Positions 18,540-28,354 of a DNA stretch of 64,000 nt are shown piece after piece. A model generated the notes under the pieces. It worked only from the letters and a program-made list of their open reading frames with translations. It did no database searches and was not told the DNA's origin. Location: NCBI RefSeq assembly GCF_900128415.1, contig NZ_LT635772.1, positions 1,364,001 to 1,428,000 of the forward strand. Direction: 5' to 3'. This stretch comes from Anaerococcus mediterraneensis (lineage in GTDB: Bacteria > Bacillota > Clostridia > Tissierellales > Peptoniphilaceae). Both the position numbers and the translations under genes were made by a program. Each line of letters opens with the position of its first letter. Within the stretch, counting starts at the first letter, position 1.

Positions 18540-20192
18540 CTATTTTATTATTAATTCTTCAGCAAAAATTTCTTTTAACCTTTTTATATTTTCCTCTGTA
18601 CCAAAATCATCTGAATATTTATCTTTTGGGCTTCCTAGCTCTATAGCAAATTTAATCTTGTTTTTTAAGATCCTGCTTATATTATCTTCTATATCATCTT
18701 TTTTACTATCTAAAAATACCCAATAGAATTCATCTTGCATATAGATTGTAAAAGTCTTTTTATCGTAGGTATAATTAAAACCCTCATCTATAAACATAGC
18801 AGAAACAAGACTGCCAGATGTAGCTAAGATCATATCTTGTATAGTTTTTATCTGATCATTGCTTATACTTATATAATTATTAGCTTCCTTGACCATAACA
18901 GAATCATCTTTTTTAGACGGCTCTTTTGGGATAAGTTGATCTGTATTTACTTCTGAGATTATATTGTCATCTTCTTTTGATATGATATTGTTTTCAATGT
19001 TAGATAAGTCTATATTTTTAAGTCTATTATCTACTAGCTTATTTACAAGGTCGATTATATCAGAGTCTTTAGATCTTTCAAGCTTTTTTATCCTAGAGTC
19101 CAATTTATTATAATCAACATAGTCTATAAGCCTTAGGACCATAACATCAGTTATGACATCAGTATTTGATCCATATTTGAGTTTATTTGAATATTCATTT
19201 ATAATATCAAGACTAGTGAGTATGCGATCTAGATCAATTTTATCAATCTTATTTTTCAATAATAGGAGCCTGTCTTTATTTTCAAATAGAGACTCATCTT
19301 CACTTATTTTTAAAAGCATCAAATCCCTATAGAAGCTTATAAGGGTATCAACTATATCAGTATTTGATTTTCCATCTTGCCTAATATCATATAATGTCTT
19401 TAGACTCTCTTTTTGATCAAAGGCAATAATATTTGTGACCAACTGATCAACTTTAGTAAAATCCACAGAACCTAAAATAAAATCTAAGTCACTTAGGTCA
19501 TAATGGTCCTTGTTAAAGGATATTACCTGATCAAGTATAGATAGGGCATCTCTCATTGCCCCATTAGCTTTTCTAATTATTAGATCTATAGCCTCATTTT
19601 CCATACTGATATTAAGATCTTTTAATATTATCTCTATCTGTTTTTTTATTTTATCGGGATCTATCCTGTTGAACTCAAATTTTTGAACCCTTGATAGGAT
19701 AGTTTTAGGTATTTTTTCTATTTCTGTTGTAGCAAGTATAAATACCAAATGTTTTGGTGGCTCTTCCATTATTTTTAGCAAGGCATTGAAAGCCTCTCTG
19801 GTTATCATGTGAGCTTCATCGATAATATATACTTTGTATTTTAACTTAGATGGTGGATATATGACATTATCTTTTATATTTCTAATATCATCTATCCTTC
19901 TATTGCTAGCTGCATCCATTTCGACAAAGTCAAGTGTATTTTCATCATCAATTGCTCTACAATTTTCACACTCCAAACAAGGAGAACCATCTTTTGGGTT
20001 TAAGCAATTTATAGCCTTGGCAAAGATTTTGGCTGCGGATGTTTTTCCACACCCTCTCTCTCCTGCAAAAATATAGGCATGGGATATATTATTATTTATA
20101 ACTTGATTTTTTAAGACATTGACTACCTTATCTTGGCCTAGAAGTTGGTCAAAGGTTTTGGGTCTATACTGTCTATATAAAGCTTTTGCCAT
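18540..20192 (-). CDS. dnaX: DNA polymerase III subunits gamma/tau
   Basis: Clamp-loader ATPase. Walker A is GERGCGKTSAAK, the zinc module is C-X8-C-X2-C-X2-C (INCLNPKDGSPCLECENC), Walker B is YIIDEAHM, and the sensor region is ATTEIEKIPKTILSR. The frame opens at 20210, but AAAGGA is correctly spaced before the ATG at 20192, which begins MAKALYRQYRPKTF like other DnaX proteins. That gives 550 residues. I saw no obvious slippery heptamer calling for a programmed frameshift. Confidence 0.95.
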   Translation of the reverse strand: MAKALYRQYRPKTFDQLLGQDKVVNVLKNQVINNNISHAYIFAGERGCGKTSAAKIFAKAINCLNPKDGSPCLECENCRAIDDENTLDFVEMDAASNRRIDDIRNIKDNVIYPPSKLKYKVYIIDEAHMITREAFNALLKIMEEPPKHLVFILATTEIEKIPKTILSRVQKFEFNRIDPDKIKKQIEIILKDLNISMENEAIDLIIRKANGAMRDALSILDQVISFNKDHYDLSDLDFILGSVDFTKVDQLVTNIIAFDQKESLKTLYDIRQDGKSNTDIVDTLISFYRDLMLLKISEDESLFENKDRLLLLKNKIDKIDLDRILTSLDIINEYSNKLKYGSNTDVITDVMVLRLIDYVDYNKLDSRIKKLERSKDSDIIDLVNKLVDNRLKNIDLSNIENNIISKEDDNIISEVNTDQLIPKEPSKKDDSVMVKEANNYISISNDQIKTIQDMILATSGSLVSAMFIDEGFNYTYDKKTFTIYMQDEFYWVFLDSKKDDIEDNISRILKNKIKFAIELGSPKDKYSDDFGTEENIKRLKEIFAEELIIK

Positions 20193-20259
20193 ATCATTCC
20201 TTTCTACCATATAATTATACCATAATAATTTTTTAATATATGAAAAATTCTTTACTCTT

Positions 20260-20287
20260 TTGCAATAAATCTAGTTTGAGGTATAGT
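20260..20287 (+). promoter_or_regulatory. Promoter for tRNA-Ser and SRP RNA
   Basis: TTGCAA (20260-20265) and TATAGT (20282-20287) with a 16-nt spacer, upstream of tRNA-Ser. No promoter or terminator fits between the tRNA and SRP RNA, so they are probably co-transcribed. Confidence 0.6.
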
Positions 20288-20302
20288 AAGTTATTGTGAT
20301 AT

Positions 20303-20392
20303 GGAGAGCTGTCCGAGTGGTTGAAGGAGCACGATTGGAAATCGTGTATACATTTTTATGTATCATGGGTTCAAATCCCATGCTCTCCGCCA
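20303..20392 (+). tRNA. tRNA-Ser (anticodon GGA)
   Basis: The acceptor stem GGAGAGC pairs with GCTCTCC. The anticodon stem CACGA/TCGTG closes loop TTGGAAA with GGA at 20337-20339. A long class II variable arm is present, the T arm contains GGTTCAAATCC, and CCA is encoded (20390-20392). Confidence 0.97.
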
Positions 20393-20394
20393 CG

Positions 20395-20664
20395 CACTAG
20401 ACGGGGAACTAGCGGTGCCTTGTAACCTGCAATCCGCTACAGCAGGGTTTAAGTCCTATCGGAGGGCTTTTGGTAATTTAAAAGACTAATAAAATTGGTG
20501 TTGATTGATAGATCTTACGCAACAAAAGACTGTGAATCATGTCAGGAGGGGAACCTAGCAGCATTAAGCAGACACTTTTGTGTGCCGTAAGGCCACCTAC
20601 CATGAGCTGATTTTTCTAGCCCCTATAAAAGACCAATTGTTCGATGATAGGTGTGCTTACATAT
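20395..20664 (+). ncRNA. ffs: Signal recognition particle RNA, large type with Alu domain
   Basis: The 5' part (CGGGGAACTAGCGGTGCC, then TGTAACCTGCAATCCGCTA) is the Alu-domain signature of the large Firmicutes SRP RNA. The S-domain core is at 20541-20565 (GTCAGGAGGGGAACCTAGCAG), and GTGCCGTAAGGCCACC closes the apical region. The central rod pairs, for example AATTGGT with ACCAATT and CCTATC with GATAGG (20646-20651). About 270 nt is the usual length. The ends are approximate by a few bases. Confidence 0.93.
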
Positions 20665-20666
20665 TT

Positions 20667-20693
20667 GCTCCAAGTTAACTTGGGGCTTTTTTT
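20667..20693 (+). terminator. Terminator after SRP RNA
   Basis: GCTCCAAG (20667-20674), loop TTAA, CTTGGGGC (20679-20686), then seven T. Confidence 0.93.
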
Positions 20694-20728
20694 ATAATGC
20701 TTGATAGCAGATTATAGGAGTAAAATAA

Positions 20729-21193
20729 ATGATTGGAGAAAAATTTACTAAGATATTTAATAGACCAACAGCAAATCTAATGATCCCTGCAAGCCAAGTT
20801 GCAGTAGTAAATGAGGCTGATTCCTTATTACATGCCGTTTTAGTTTTATCAAACTCAGGATACCAAACCATACCTGTGGTGGATGATTACAACTGTATTA
20901 GAGGTCTAATATCTATTTCTGATATTGTTACAAGCTTTGATAACCTATCTTTGTTTGATGAAGATAAACTAGCAAAGCTAAAAGTCAACCAAGTTATGAG
21001 ACAAGTTGTTCCTATTCTTTTTGATAATTATGACTTAGAAGATGTATTTTCTCTTCTTATAGACAATAACTTCATCTGCATAACCCATAAAAACGGATAT
21101 TTTATAGGTATCATTCCTAGAAAGATAGTTCTTGAAAGATTTACACAAATTGCCCACAATATAGAAAAAGAATATGAGATGATAGAAAAATAA
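20729..21193 (+). CDS. cbpB: CBS-domain protein, CbpB/DarB-type cyclic-di-AMP-binding
   Basis: A 154-residue protein made of two CBS motifs (about 14-70 and 88-145). Its overall arrangement matches DarB/YkuL of Bacillus and CbpB of Listeria: LMIPASQVAVV, HAVLVLSNSGYQTIPVVDD, the variable linker, VNQVMR and DNNFICITHKNGYFIGI. Those proteins bind c-di-AMP and, when free of it, interact with Rel or pyruvate carboxylase. That function is inferred from family similarity. Monocistronic: AGGAGT before the ATG and a strong terminator after. Confidence 0.82.
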   Translation: MIGEKFTKIFNRPTANLMIPASQVAVVNEADSLLHAVLVLSNSGYQTIPVVDDYNCIRGLISISDIVTSFDNLSLFDEDKLAKLKVNQVMRQVVPILFDNYDLEDVFSLLIDNNFICITHKNGYFIGIIPRKIVLERFTQIAHNIEKEYEMIEK

Positions 21194-21207
21194 TACTTAT
21201 TATTTTA

Positions 21208-21245
21208 AAACCCCAGGTCTAAAAACAGACCTGGGGTTTATTTTT
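21208..21245. terminator. Strong bidirectional terminator
   Basis: A 13-bp perfect stem (21208-21220 with 21227-21239) with A-rich and T-rich flanks. It serves cbpB on the plus strand and the branching-enzyme-like gene on the minus strand. Confidence 0.9.
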
Positions 21246-21259
21246 CCATAAAAATATAT

Positions 21260-22918
21260 TTATTTTATTTTAAATATTGCGGCAGTAAAAGGTCCAAACA
21301 TTATTTCATCTCCTTTTTCCACCTTTAGATTAATATTTCCAGAACCTCCGTAGACTAACTCATCTGTATTTATTAGCTCATCTAGGTCGTAAGGAGATTT
21401 TATTTCATATGATATGTCTGTAAAGTTCACTATAACTAAAAGTCTTTCTTTTTCAAAAGATCTTTCATAAGCGTATATAGAATAACCCTCTATCTCCAAT
21501 TCATTTATCATTGAATCCGGATCTGACAAGGCCTTTGATTTTTTATAAAGATCTGATAAATCTTTATAAAAATCATTGAAAGTCTTTTGATCTTGATTAA
21601 AATTATTAAATTCAAATCCATCATAGATAGAAAAAGTTTTAAAATCTGATAATTCATCACCCATAAATATCAATTTTGATGATTTTAGGCTATACAAAAA
21701 TGTAAACAATGTTTTAAGTTGTTTTATTTTATTGTCATCAGAGTGAATTTTCATAGCTAAGGACGCTTCATTTGTGTAACTATCAACATAGGAAAAACCA
21801 AAAATCTTTTTCTCATTCCCATTAGCTATAAGATTTTTAATATATCTTTGGTAGTTAGCCCTATTTATAGGTAGGTCTTGAAAAACTTCTACCATAGTAG
21901 AAAATTCCCTATCAAAAATATAATCAAAACCTAGGTCATAATCAACAAAACTTCCATTAAAACCTGCTATCGAAATAGACTTATAAGCTTTTATAATTTC
22001 ATTTAGGTCTTTTAAAAGACTTATCCAGTCATCATTTATACCCCTTGAGAAATCACCCTGCCAATAAATATTATTTTCAACTGATGAAAAATATATGCCA
22101 TCGATATTAAGATCTTTTGTATAATATTTCATAAAGCTTGCTAAGTATGATTTTACAAGGTTCTTTTTCGGATCAAAATTTATAGATCCAAAATAATTAT
22201 ACTTTATATTATCATAATCATAATTGTATAAGTTAGATTCATCAAAATAGTCCAGATAAATTGGATTAGGGTCAAATTCTGCTGTATCAATTTCTACTAT
22301 AATCCCTATTTTTTCCTTGTGTAGCCTATCAACAAACTTTTTAAAACCTATTATATCACCATATCTTTCAGATAATGAAAACAATCCAATAGATGAATAG
22401 CCCATTTGTTTATAGTTAACATACTCATTTACTGGCATAAATTGTAAATGACTAAAATTATTTGTTTTTAGATGGTTTATAAGTTCGTCTAAGATAGCTT
22501 CTCTATCTTTATCCTGTCTAAAAAGAGATCCTAAATGTAATTGATATATGTTTTTTACCTTAGATTTTATTTTTTTGTATTTAAATTTATAAGCATCATC
22601 AACAATGACTGATGATTTTTCATCCATACTTATCTTTTTAGAATATGGGTCAATTTTTGTATATAAATTTCCATCCTTATCTTCTATAATGTATTGATAC
22701 CTATCATTAGCATTTGCTTGGTCTATACTTATGGAAAATACGCCTGTATTATATTTCCTAAGGGCAGTTTTCTCCCAATTATTAAAATCCCCAACTATAT
22801 ATGCAGCTTGAGCTTGAGGTGCTAATAGCCTAAATATATATCCTTTATCTTTTTTATGAGCTCCAAAAAACTCATATCCATCAGCTGATTTTCCATTCAA
22901 ATAATCTCTAGTGTTCAT
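21260..22918 (-). CDS. Glycogen branching enzyme-like protein, catalytic residues lost (probable pseudoenzyme)
   Basis: Collinear with GlgB: an N-terminal CBM48 domain (APQAQAAYIVGDFNNWEKTA, about 33-52), then a degenerate GH13 barrel and a C-terminal beta domain. At 552 residues it is shorter than most GlgB. The four GH13 motifs have lost their key residues. Region I DWVPxHF reads EIDTAEF (no His). Region II RVDAV reads YFSSV, with Ser278 at the nucleophile Asp. Region III AEES reads AGFN (318-321), with no acid. Region IV SHDE reads SYVD. The frame is uninterrupted. Branching activity is not expected; glucan binding through CBM48 remains plausible. It is unlinked to the main glg operon. Confidence 0.8.
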   Translation of the reverse strand: MNTRDYLNGKSADGYEFFGAHKKDKGYIFRLLAPQAQAAYIVGDFNNWEKTALRKYNTGVFSISIDQANANDRYQYIIEDKDGNLYTKIDPYSKKISMDEKSSVIVDDAYKFKYKKIKSKVKNIYQLHLGSLFRQDKDREAILDELINHLKTNNFSHLQFMPVNEYVNYKQMGYSSIGLFSLSERYGDIIGFKKFVDRLHKEKIGIIVEIDTAEFDPNPIYLDYFDESNLYNYDYDNIKYNYFGSINFDPKKNLVKSYLASFMKYYTKDLNIDGIYFSSVENNIYWQGDFSRGINDDWISLLKDLNEIIKAYKSISIAGFNGSFVDYDLGFDYIFDREFSTMVEVFQDLPINRANYQRYIKNLIANGNEKKIFGFSYVDSYTNEASLAMKIHSDDNKIKQLKTLFTFLYSLKSSKLIFMGDELSDFKTFSIYDGFEFNNFNQDQKTFNDFYKDLSDLYKKSKALSDPDSMINELEIEGYSIYAYERSFEKERLLVIVNFTDISYEIKSPYDLDELINTDELVYGGSGNINLKVEKGDEIMFGPFTAAIFKIK

Positions 22919-22929
22919 AAATATCCTTC

Positions 22930-23634
22930 CTAATTTTCATAAGCATCATATGATTTTATCATATTTCTTGCTACTTCTATCATCATCCATTCAACTTTTT
23001 TTGACCAATCAGGATCTGTAGCATAGGAGACGCCTATTCCCTTAGTAGATATACCCTTGTAATATCTGCCCTTTTCATTGAGATATTCATTCTTTAAATG
23101 TTTTGCAACAGTTTCTATAGATAATCTTTCACTAGAAAAATCTGTCGCTTGGTTGTAGGGATCGCTATCAATAGCATTGAAACCAAAAAGATTTTTCTTT
23201 TCCTTAAAAAGCTGACTTGTACCATTACCAGTTTCATGCTTTGCCATAGCCATAAGTAGGATTGGATTTATATTTTCTTTTTCTCCTACTTCCTTAAAAT
23301 CATTTTCCAGTCCAAGCAAATTAGTATTTGCCAGCCCCCAACCTAATTCTTCTCTTGTGAAGTTTGTGGGATTTAAAAGATAAAAATAATTTTTTGATGG
23401 AATTTTTTCTGATCCCTTTTCTATAAATTCATCTAAATCTTTTTTAAATTTTTCAAATCTTATATCTCTCATATCTTTTAGATTCATTGTTTCTTCAGAT
23501 ATTAATCTAAGACCGTTCATTAATGATTCTTTTATATCTTTATCATTTTCACTAGCATAAGTTTCGCTAGGTTTGATAAATATCGCTGATAATAAGAGAA
23601 TAGCTAATATAATTTTATTTTTTTTATTTATCAT
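22930..23634 (-). CDS. Secreted beta-N-acetylglucosaminidase, GH73-type autolysin
   Basis: A signal peptide (residues 1-27, cleavage likely after SETYA) leads to a helical spacer and a C-terminal glucosaminidase domain. MAKHETGNGTSQLFKEKKNL contains the catalytic Glu and the LytG/FlgJ-type core. The later YYKGISTKGIGVSYATDPDW is also family-like. It cleaves peptidoglycan glycan strands outside the cell. There is no separate wall-binding repeat. Length is 234 residues. It precedes the branching-enzyme-like gene by 11 bases but shares no obvious function with it. Confidence 0.85.
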   Translation of the reverse strand: MINKKNKIILAILLLSAIFIKPSETYASENDKDIKESLMNGLRLISEETMNLKDMRDIRFEKFKKDLDEFIEKGSEKIPSKNYFYLLNPTNFTREELGWGLANTNLLGLENDFKEVGEKENINPILLMAMAKHETGNGTSQLFKEKKNLFGFNAIDSDPYNQATDFSSERLSIETVAKHLKNEYLNEKGRYYKGISTKGIGVSYATDPDWSKKVEWMMIEVARNMIKSYDAYEN

Positions 23635-23693
23635 AAAACCTCTTTATATATAAATCATATATTAATAAAATTATATTATTAAAGGCTTTTATT

Positions 23694-24272
23694 TCAAGAT
23701 TTCATTTTTCTTGAACCTGGTTTTACAGCAGGTATACCTGCTAATTCTTCTGGTATATCATCAGGATCCCAGGCTTCTACATGTATATTTACTGCTGAAA
23801 TTAGTTTGACACCATTTATTTCTTCTTTTCCAGACCTATTTACAATAGATGAAAGACCAACGACTTCTCCTCCATGTTCTTTTATAACTTCTACAGTTTC
23901 AAAAGAAGATTTGCCTGTGGTTATGACATCTTCAACTATCAAAACTTTGGATCCTTCTTTAATCTCAAAACCACGTCTTAGGGTCATTATATTATTTTCT
24001 CTTTCTGTAAATATGGCATTGGTGCCAAGTGCTCTAGCTACTTCGTAGGCAATTATTATCCCGCCCATAGCAGGTCCTACACAAAGATCGACATCAATAC
24101 CAGCTTCCTTTACTTTTTCTGCTATAATTTCTGCTACTTCTTGGCAATATGTTGGGTGCTCAATAAGTTTTGCACATTGGATATACCTATTAGAATGTTT
24201 CCCACTTGATAAAATGAAGTGGCCTTCTAGAAGGGCATCTGATTTTCTTAATAATTCTATTGTTTTATCCAT
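23694..24272 (-). CDS. pyrE: Orotate phosphoribosyltransferase
   Basis: Converts orotate and PRPP to OMP. The PRPP-binding loop KVLIVEDVITTGKSS and the N-terminal FILSSGKHSNRYIQCAKL are present. At 192 residues it is of normal size. It is the last gene of the pyrBICFKDE operon. Confidence 0.95.
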   Translation of the reverse strand: MDKTIELLRKSDALLEGHFILSSGKHSNRYIQCAKLIEHPTYCQEVAEIIAEKVKEAGIDVDLCVGPAMGGIIIAYEVARALGTNAIFTERENNIMTLRRGFEIKEGSKVLIVEDVITTGKSSFETVEVIKEHGGEVVGLSSIVNRSGKEEINGVKLISAVNIHVEAWDPDDIPEELAGIPAVKPGSRKMKS

Positions 24273-24281
24273 TTTTAACTC

Positions 24282-25181
24282 CTATAAAATTCCTATAATT
24301 TCTTTAATATTGTCTATTTTATTATCTGCACAATATTTCTCTAATCCATCTATTATATTAATCATAGCATCTAAATTTGCAAAATTTGCTGTGCCAACTT
24401 GTACGGCACTTGCTCCTAGCATTAAAAATTCTAGAGCGTCTTCTGTGTTTACTATCCCACCCATGGCTATAACAGGTATATCAACTGCATTTACAACCTC
24501 ACAAGTCATCCTCAGTGCAATTGGTTTGATAGCTGGTCCTGATAAGCCAGCAGTTTTATTGTCAAAAACAAATTTTTTTCTCTTTATATCAACTGCCATA
24601 GCATTGAATGTGTTGACTAATGAGATCGCATCTGCGTCTTCTTCTTGAGCGATTCTTGCAAATTCAGCTATATTTGTCACATTTGGTGAAAGTTTTACTA
24701 TTAGTGGTTTTTGGGTTTTATTTCTAACTAGACTTATAACTTCCCTTGCTTTTTTAGGATCAGTTCCAAAAGCCATGCCACCTTCTTTAAGGTTTGGACA
24801 GGATATATTAAGCTCTATCATTTCTACATCAGTTTTATCTAATTTACTTGCACCTATTTCATAATCATCATAACTATGTCCGCCAAGGTTTGCAATTATA
24901 ACTGGTGAATGTTCTTTCATAAAGACAAGTTCATGGTCAATAAAATGATCAATTCCTGGATTTTGAAGTCCAATTGAGTTCATCATTCCGGCTGGTGTTT
25001 CATAGATCCTTATACCACTATTGCCTTCATTCTTATTTAAGGTAAGTCCCTTTGATGAGATCCCTCCGAGCTTATCTATATCTATGTAGTCAGCAAATTC
25101 TCTCCCAAAACCAAAGGTACCACTTGCAGCTATGACTGGATTTTTAAAATCTATTCCACAAATATTCGTTTTTAATCTCAT
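24282..25181 (-). CDS. pyrD: Dihydroorotate dehydrogenase B, catalytic subunit
   Basis: An FMN enzyme of class 1B that works with PyrK to pass electrons to NAD+. The N-terminal NPVIAASGTFGFGREF, the catalytic-Cys region ELNISCPNLKEGGMAFG and the FMN phosphate site MGGIVNTEDALEFLMLGASA are intact. 299 residues. It overlaps pyrK by four bases (ATGA). Confidence 0.95.
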   Translation of the reverse strand: MRLKTNICGIDFKNPVIAASGTFGFGREFADYIDIDKLGGISSKGLTLNKNEGNSGIRIYETPAGMMNSIGLQNPGIDHFIDHELVFMKEHSPVIIANLGGHSYDDYEIGASKLDKTDVEMIELNISCPNLKEGGMAFGTDPKKAREVISLVRNKTQKPLIVKLSPNVTNIAEFARIAQEEDADAISLVNTFNAMAVDIKRKKFVFDNKTAGLSGPAIKPIALRMTCEVVNAVDIPVIAMGGIVNTEDALEFLMLGASAVQVGTANFANLDAMINIIDGLEKYCADNKIDNIKEIIGIL

Positions 25182-25897
25182 CCAAATATCCTTTCTGCGT
25201 CAAAAACTGGACCATCTTTGCAAACTCTAACATAATGGTCATTAGAATCTTTAACTGTACAACCTAGGCAGGCCCCTATACCGCATGCCATATGGGCTTC
25301 CATTGATACTTGTATTTTTGCCTTTGTATTTTTTTCATACAAGGCTTTTAGCATTGGGTTTGGACCACAAGCATAAATAATATCATATTTATCAGGATCA
25401 AGTTTATCCAAAATCAATTTATTTTCGATTCTTTCTGAGCTTGTCACAATATTTTCTACAAATGGTTTAAATTCATCTACAAAATATGGTTTGTCCTGGA
25501 AACCTCCAAAAAAATCAGCCTTATTATCTAGAGCTTTTGCTAACTCCAAAAGAGGGGCTATACCAATACCTCCGGCGACAATTGCAACCTTGCCTTCATT
25601 TTTGATATCAAAGCCCTGACCAAGAGGTCCAAGTATTGAAACTTTATCATCTTTTTTAAGTCCACCTATCAATTTTGTGGCCTTGCCAACGACCTGACAC
25701 AAAAACACTAACCTATCTTCTTTTTGGTCGCAAACACCAAATGGCCTAGATAAGATTGGATCTATTGAGGAACTATCACACCTAAGCATAAAAAATTGGC
25801 CTGGTTGTGCACCTAAGTTTATATCTAGGCTTATTTTATGAATACCTGGTGATATTTCAACATTTTCTAGGACTCTAGATTTAATATAATTACTCAT
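25178..25897 (-). CDS. pyrK: Dihydroorotate dehydrogenase B, electron-transfer subunit
   Basis: An FAD and [2Fe-2S] protein. The FAD-binding segment is [13 protein letters not shown], the nucleotide-binding loop is [14 protein letters not shown], and the iron-sulfur cysteines are in [13 protein letters not shown] plus a later Cys ([10 protein letters not shown]). The frame opens at GTG 25903, but the ATG at 25897 begins in the usual place (about 239 residues). It overlaps the end of pyrF. Confidence 0.93.
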   Translation of the reverse strand: MSNYIKSRVLENVEISPGIHKISLDINLGAQPGQFFMLRCDSSSIDPILSRPFGVCDQKEDRLVFLCQVVGKATKLIGGLKKDDKVSILGPLGQGFDIKNEGKVAIVAGGIGIAPLLELAKALDNKADFFGGFQDKPYFVDEFKPFVENIVTSSERIENKLILDKLDPDKYDIIYACGPNPMLKALYEKNTKAKIQVSMEAHMACGIGACLGCTVKDSNDHYVRVCKDGPVFDAERIFG

Positions 25898-26747
25898 TTG
25901 CACTAATTTCCTTGTATGTTTCTATAGCTTTTTCTCTTGCATAATGGCCAACTTTTGTTGCCCCATCTTCAAAATTCATCCAGTTTTTAAGGATTGCCCT
26001 AGATGAGTTAACTACTCCTCCATTTAGGTTTTCTAATAGATTGTAAACATTTTTAGAATCTGCCTTCTGGGCACCAAAACCAGGTATCAAAAAGAACATA
26101 TTGTCATATCTATTTCTTATTTTGGCAACTTCTTGTGAATGTGTAGCACCGACAACTAGGCCTAGAGGTCCATAGCCTTTTTCCCCAATATACTTATCAT
26201 TTATTTCTTTTAGTTTATCACCTATGGTAAAAAACAATTCTTCTCCATTAACATCTAGGACTTCAAAATCATTTGCTCCCGGATTTGATGTTCTAAGGAG
26301 TACAAAAACGCCCTTATCACCTTTTTCTAAGTATGGTTCATAAGGTGAAATTGAGTCTAGACCCATGTAAGGATTTAGGGTTATAAAATCCGTTTCAAAA
26401 TCTCCCTCAAAATGTGCTTTTGCATACATTTGTGCTGATGCTGCTATGTCAGATCTTTTTACATCACCTATGCTAAGTAGGCCATTTTCCCTAAGGTAAG
26501 CAAGGGTATTTTTATAGGCAATCATGCCCTCAATACCATATGATTCATAATATGCAATTTGTAACTTATAAATAGCACAAACATCTTTGGTATTATCAAT
26601 TATTTCTTTGTTGTAGGTAAAAATGGCATCAGAAATAGCTTTGCCTTCTTTCATATAATCTGGTAGATAATCAAGCGATGTATCAAGACCAACACATACA
26701 AAACCTAGTTTCTCTACCCTATCGTAGAGTTTGTCAATTATATTCAT
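25890..26747 (-). CDS. pyrF: Orotidine-5'-phosphate decarboxylase, type 2
   Basis: The final step to UMP. At 285 residues it is of the longer type 2 family, with [14 protein letters not shown] at the N-terminus and [18 protein letters not shown] carrying the catalytic Asp-x-Lys region. The phosphate loop [12 protein letters not shown] is present. It overlaps pyrC and pyrK by a few bases, so translation is coupled. Confidence 0.93.
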   Translation of the reverse strand: MNIIDKLYDRVEKLGFVCVGLDTSLDYLPDYMKEGKAISDAIFTYNKEIIDNTKDVCAIYKLQIAYYESYGIEGMIAYKNTLAYLRENGLLSIGDVKRSDIAASAQMYAKAHFEGDFETDFITLNPYMGLDSISPYEPYLEKGDKGVFVLLRTSNPGANDFEVLDVNGEELFFTIGDKLKEINDKYIGEKGYGPLGLVVGATHSQEVAKIRNRYDNMFFLIPGFGAQKADSKNVYNLLENLNGGVVNSSRAILKNWMNFEDGATKVGHYAREKAIETYKEISANE

Positions 26748-27924
26748 ATTTTAAAACTCCTTTTCTATAAACTCTTTGAATCTGGCCAAAAAGATTTTTT
26801 CCTATCATAAGTGAGTTTTTGGATTTAGAAAGTATCTCTTCTTCTGTATAAATATATTCTCTATCCAAATCTACCAATACAAAATCAGCCAAGTAACCTG
26901 GTTCTAATTTTCCTTTTTTAATTCCCAAAATCTTTGAAGGATTCGTAGACATTATTTTGACCAAGTGATTTAGGGAAATCTCACCAGATTTTACCATAAC
27001 TTCATAAACAGTAGAAAAAGCGGTCTCAATACCAATAAATCCAGGAGCCCCTTGTTTTTTTTCTTTTTCACTATGGGGAGCATGGTCTGTGGCTATAGCA
27101 TCAACATAGCCTTCCTTGATCATTTTTATCAAAAATTCCTTATCAGATTTTTTTCTAATAGGTGGATTAACCTTCATTTCTTCTCTTTTTTTATCAGAAA
27201 AATAAATATGATGAGGAGTTACCTCACAGGTGATTTTTGCCCCCAAGTCCTTGAAATATTTTATAGCAGTCATGGCTCCTTCTGTAGAAACATGTGAAAA
27301 ATGTACTGGCATATCAAGTTTATATGCGTAATAACAATCTCTAATTGTCATAGCATCTTCTGCCACTTCATAGTCAATATTAGAAACACCTCTTACCTCT
27401 TCATGAAGAGTCATATTTATACCTAGTTCTTTGGCCTTGATCATAGCCTTATACATCAAGGCAGAATCATCAACACCACGACCATCATCAGAAATAAATT
27501 TAAGTGTTTCTGGTATATCATCCAAATGTTCTAATGATTTACCCTCAAGATTTTCACTTATAGTCATAACTTGGTCTATACCAATTAGGTCTAAGTCCTT
27601 GCCTCTTTTCATGATATCTTCATAGATTTCTTTGCTAGATACATTAGGCTTGGTGTTGCCCATCAAAAGCACATTTGTATATCCGCCTTTAAGGGCTGCT
27701 TTTGATCCAGATTCTAGGTCTTCTTTATAGGTAAATCCAGGATCTCTAAAATGCACATGTAGGTCTGTAAAGGCAGGTAGTAAGGCTAGATTATCACAAT
27801 CTATGATTTCATCTGCTTGGCTTTCGTCAAATTTTTCTACGATTATCCCATCTTCAACAAAAATATCTGACCTTGTTATTCTGACATCATCAAAACCATA
27901 AAAGTTTCTAAAAATTTGCTTCAT
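26734..27924 (-). CDS. pyrC: Dihydroorotase
   Basis: A zinc-dependent cyclase of class I. The first metal motif is [10 protein letters not shown], later histidines lie in THEE-like and HFSHVST segments, and [12 protein letters not shown] supplies the catalytic Asp. At 396 residues it is of typical length. It sits one base after the pyrI stop. Confidence 0.94.
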   Translation of the reverse strand: MKQIFRNFYGFDDVRITRSDIFVEDGIIVEKFDESQADEIIDCDNLALLPAFTDLHVHFRDPGFTYKEDLESGSKAALKGGYTNVLLMGNTKPNVSSKEIYEDIMKRGKDLDLIGIDQVMTISENLEGKSLEHLDDIPETLKFISDDGRGVDDSALMYKAMIKAKELGINMTLHEEVRGVSNIDYEVAEDAMTIRDCYYAYKLDMPVHFSHVSTEGAMTAIKYFKDLGAKITCEVTPHHIYFSDKKREEMKVNPPIRKKSDKEFLIKMIKEGYVDAIATDHAPHSEKEKKQGAPGFIGIETAFSTVYEVMVKSGEISLNHLVKIMSTNPSKILGIKKGKLEPGYLADFVLVDLDREYIYTEEEILSKSKNSLMIGKNLFGQIQRVYRKGVLKYEYN

Positions 27925-27925
27925 T

Positions 27926-28354
27926 TTATTCCTCTACATCGTAGATGTGGCCACAATAGGCACACTTATAAGTTTTATCTTTTTTATCTATAAGAATAAA
28001 TTCGCTAGATACTTCTCTTTCAGTTGTCGATACACATTTTGGATTTTGACATGTTAGAATATCAACAGCCTTTTCCGGTAAATCCAAAACTAGTTTTTCT
28101 ACAACTTTTTCATCCTTTATTATATTTATAGTTGCTGTCGGATCTATAATAGAAACAGCATCTAAGTTTATATCTATTGTGCTAGCTATCTTTAAGATAT
28201 CTTTTTTCCCCATACTTGTAGATCTGGCATTCATAATCAATGCTACTTCTGAATCTATATCACTTAGGTCCAAAAGTTCATAAATTTTCATAGCCAAACC
28301 TGCTTTTATATGGTCTATTACTATTCCGTCTTTAATACTTGTTATTTCAATCAT
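27926..28354 (-). CDS. pyrI: Aspartate carbamoyltransferase regulatory subunit
   Basis: An allosteric nucleotide-binding domain is followed by a zinc domain with four cysteines (CQNPKC and CAYCGH). 142 residues. Its presence means this ATCase is the PyrBI class that responds to nucleotides, with control at the enzyme level. Confidence 0.94.
   Translation of the reverse strand: MIEITSIKDGIVIDHIKAGLAMKIYELLDLSDIDSEVALIMNARSTSMGKKDILKIASTIDINLDAVSIIDPTATINIIKDEKVVEKLVLDLPEKAVDILTCQNPKCVSTTEREVSSEFILIDKKDKTYKCAYCGHIYDVEE

Noticed and set aside
18540..20192. Programmed frameshift in dnaX
   Set aside because: No convincing A-rich slippery heptamer with a downstream stop in the alternative frame was seen.
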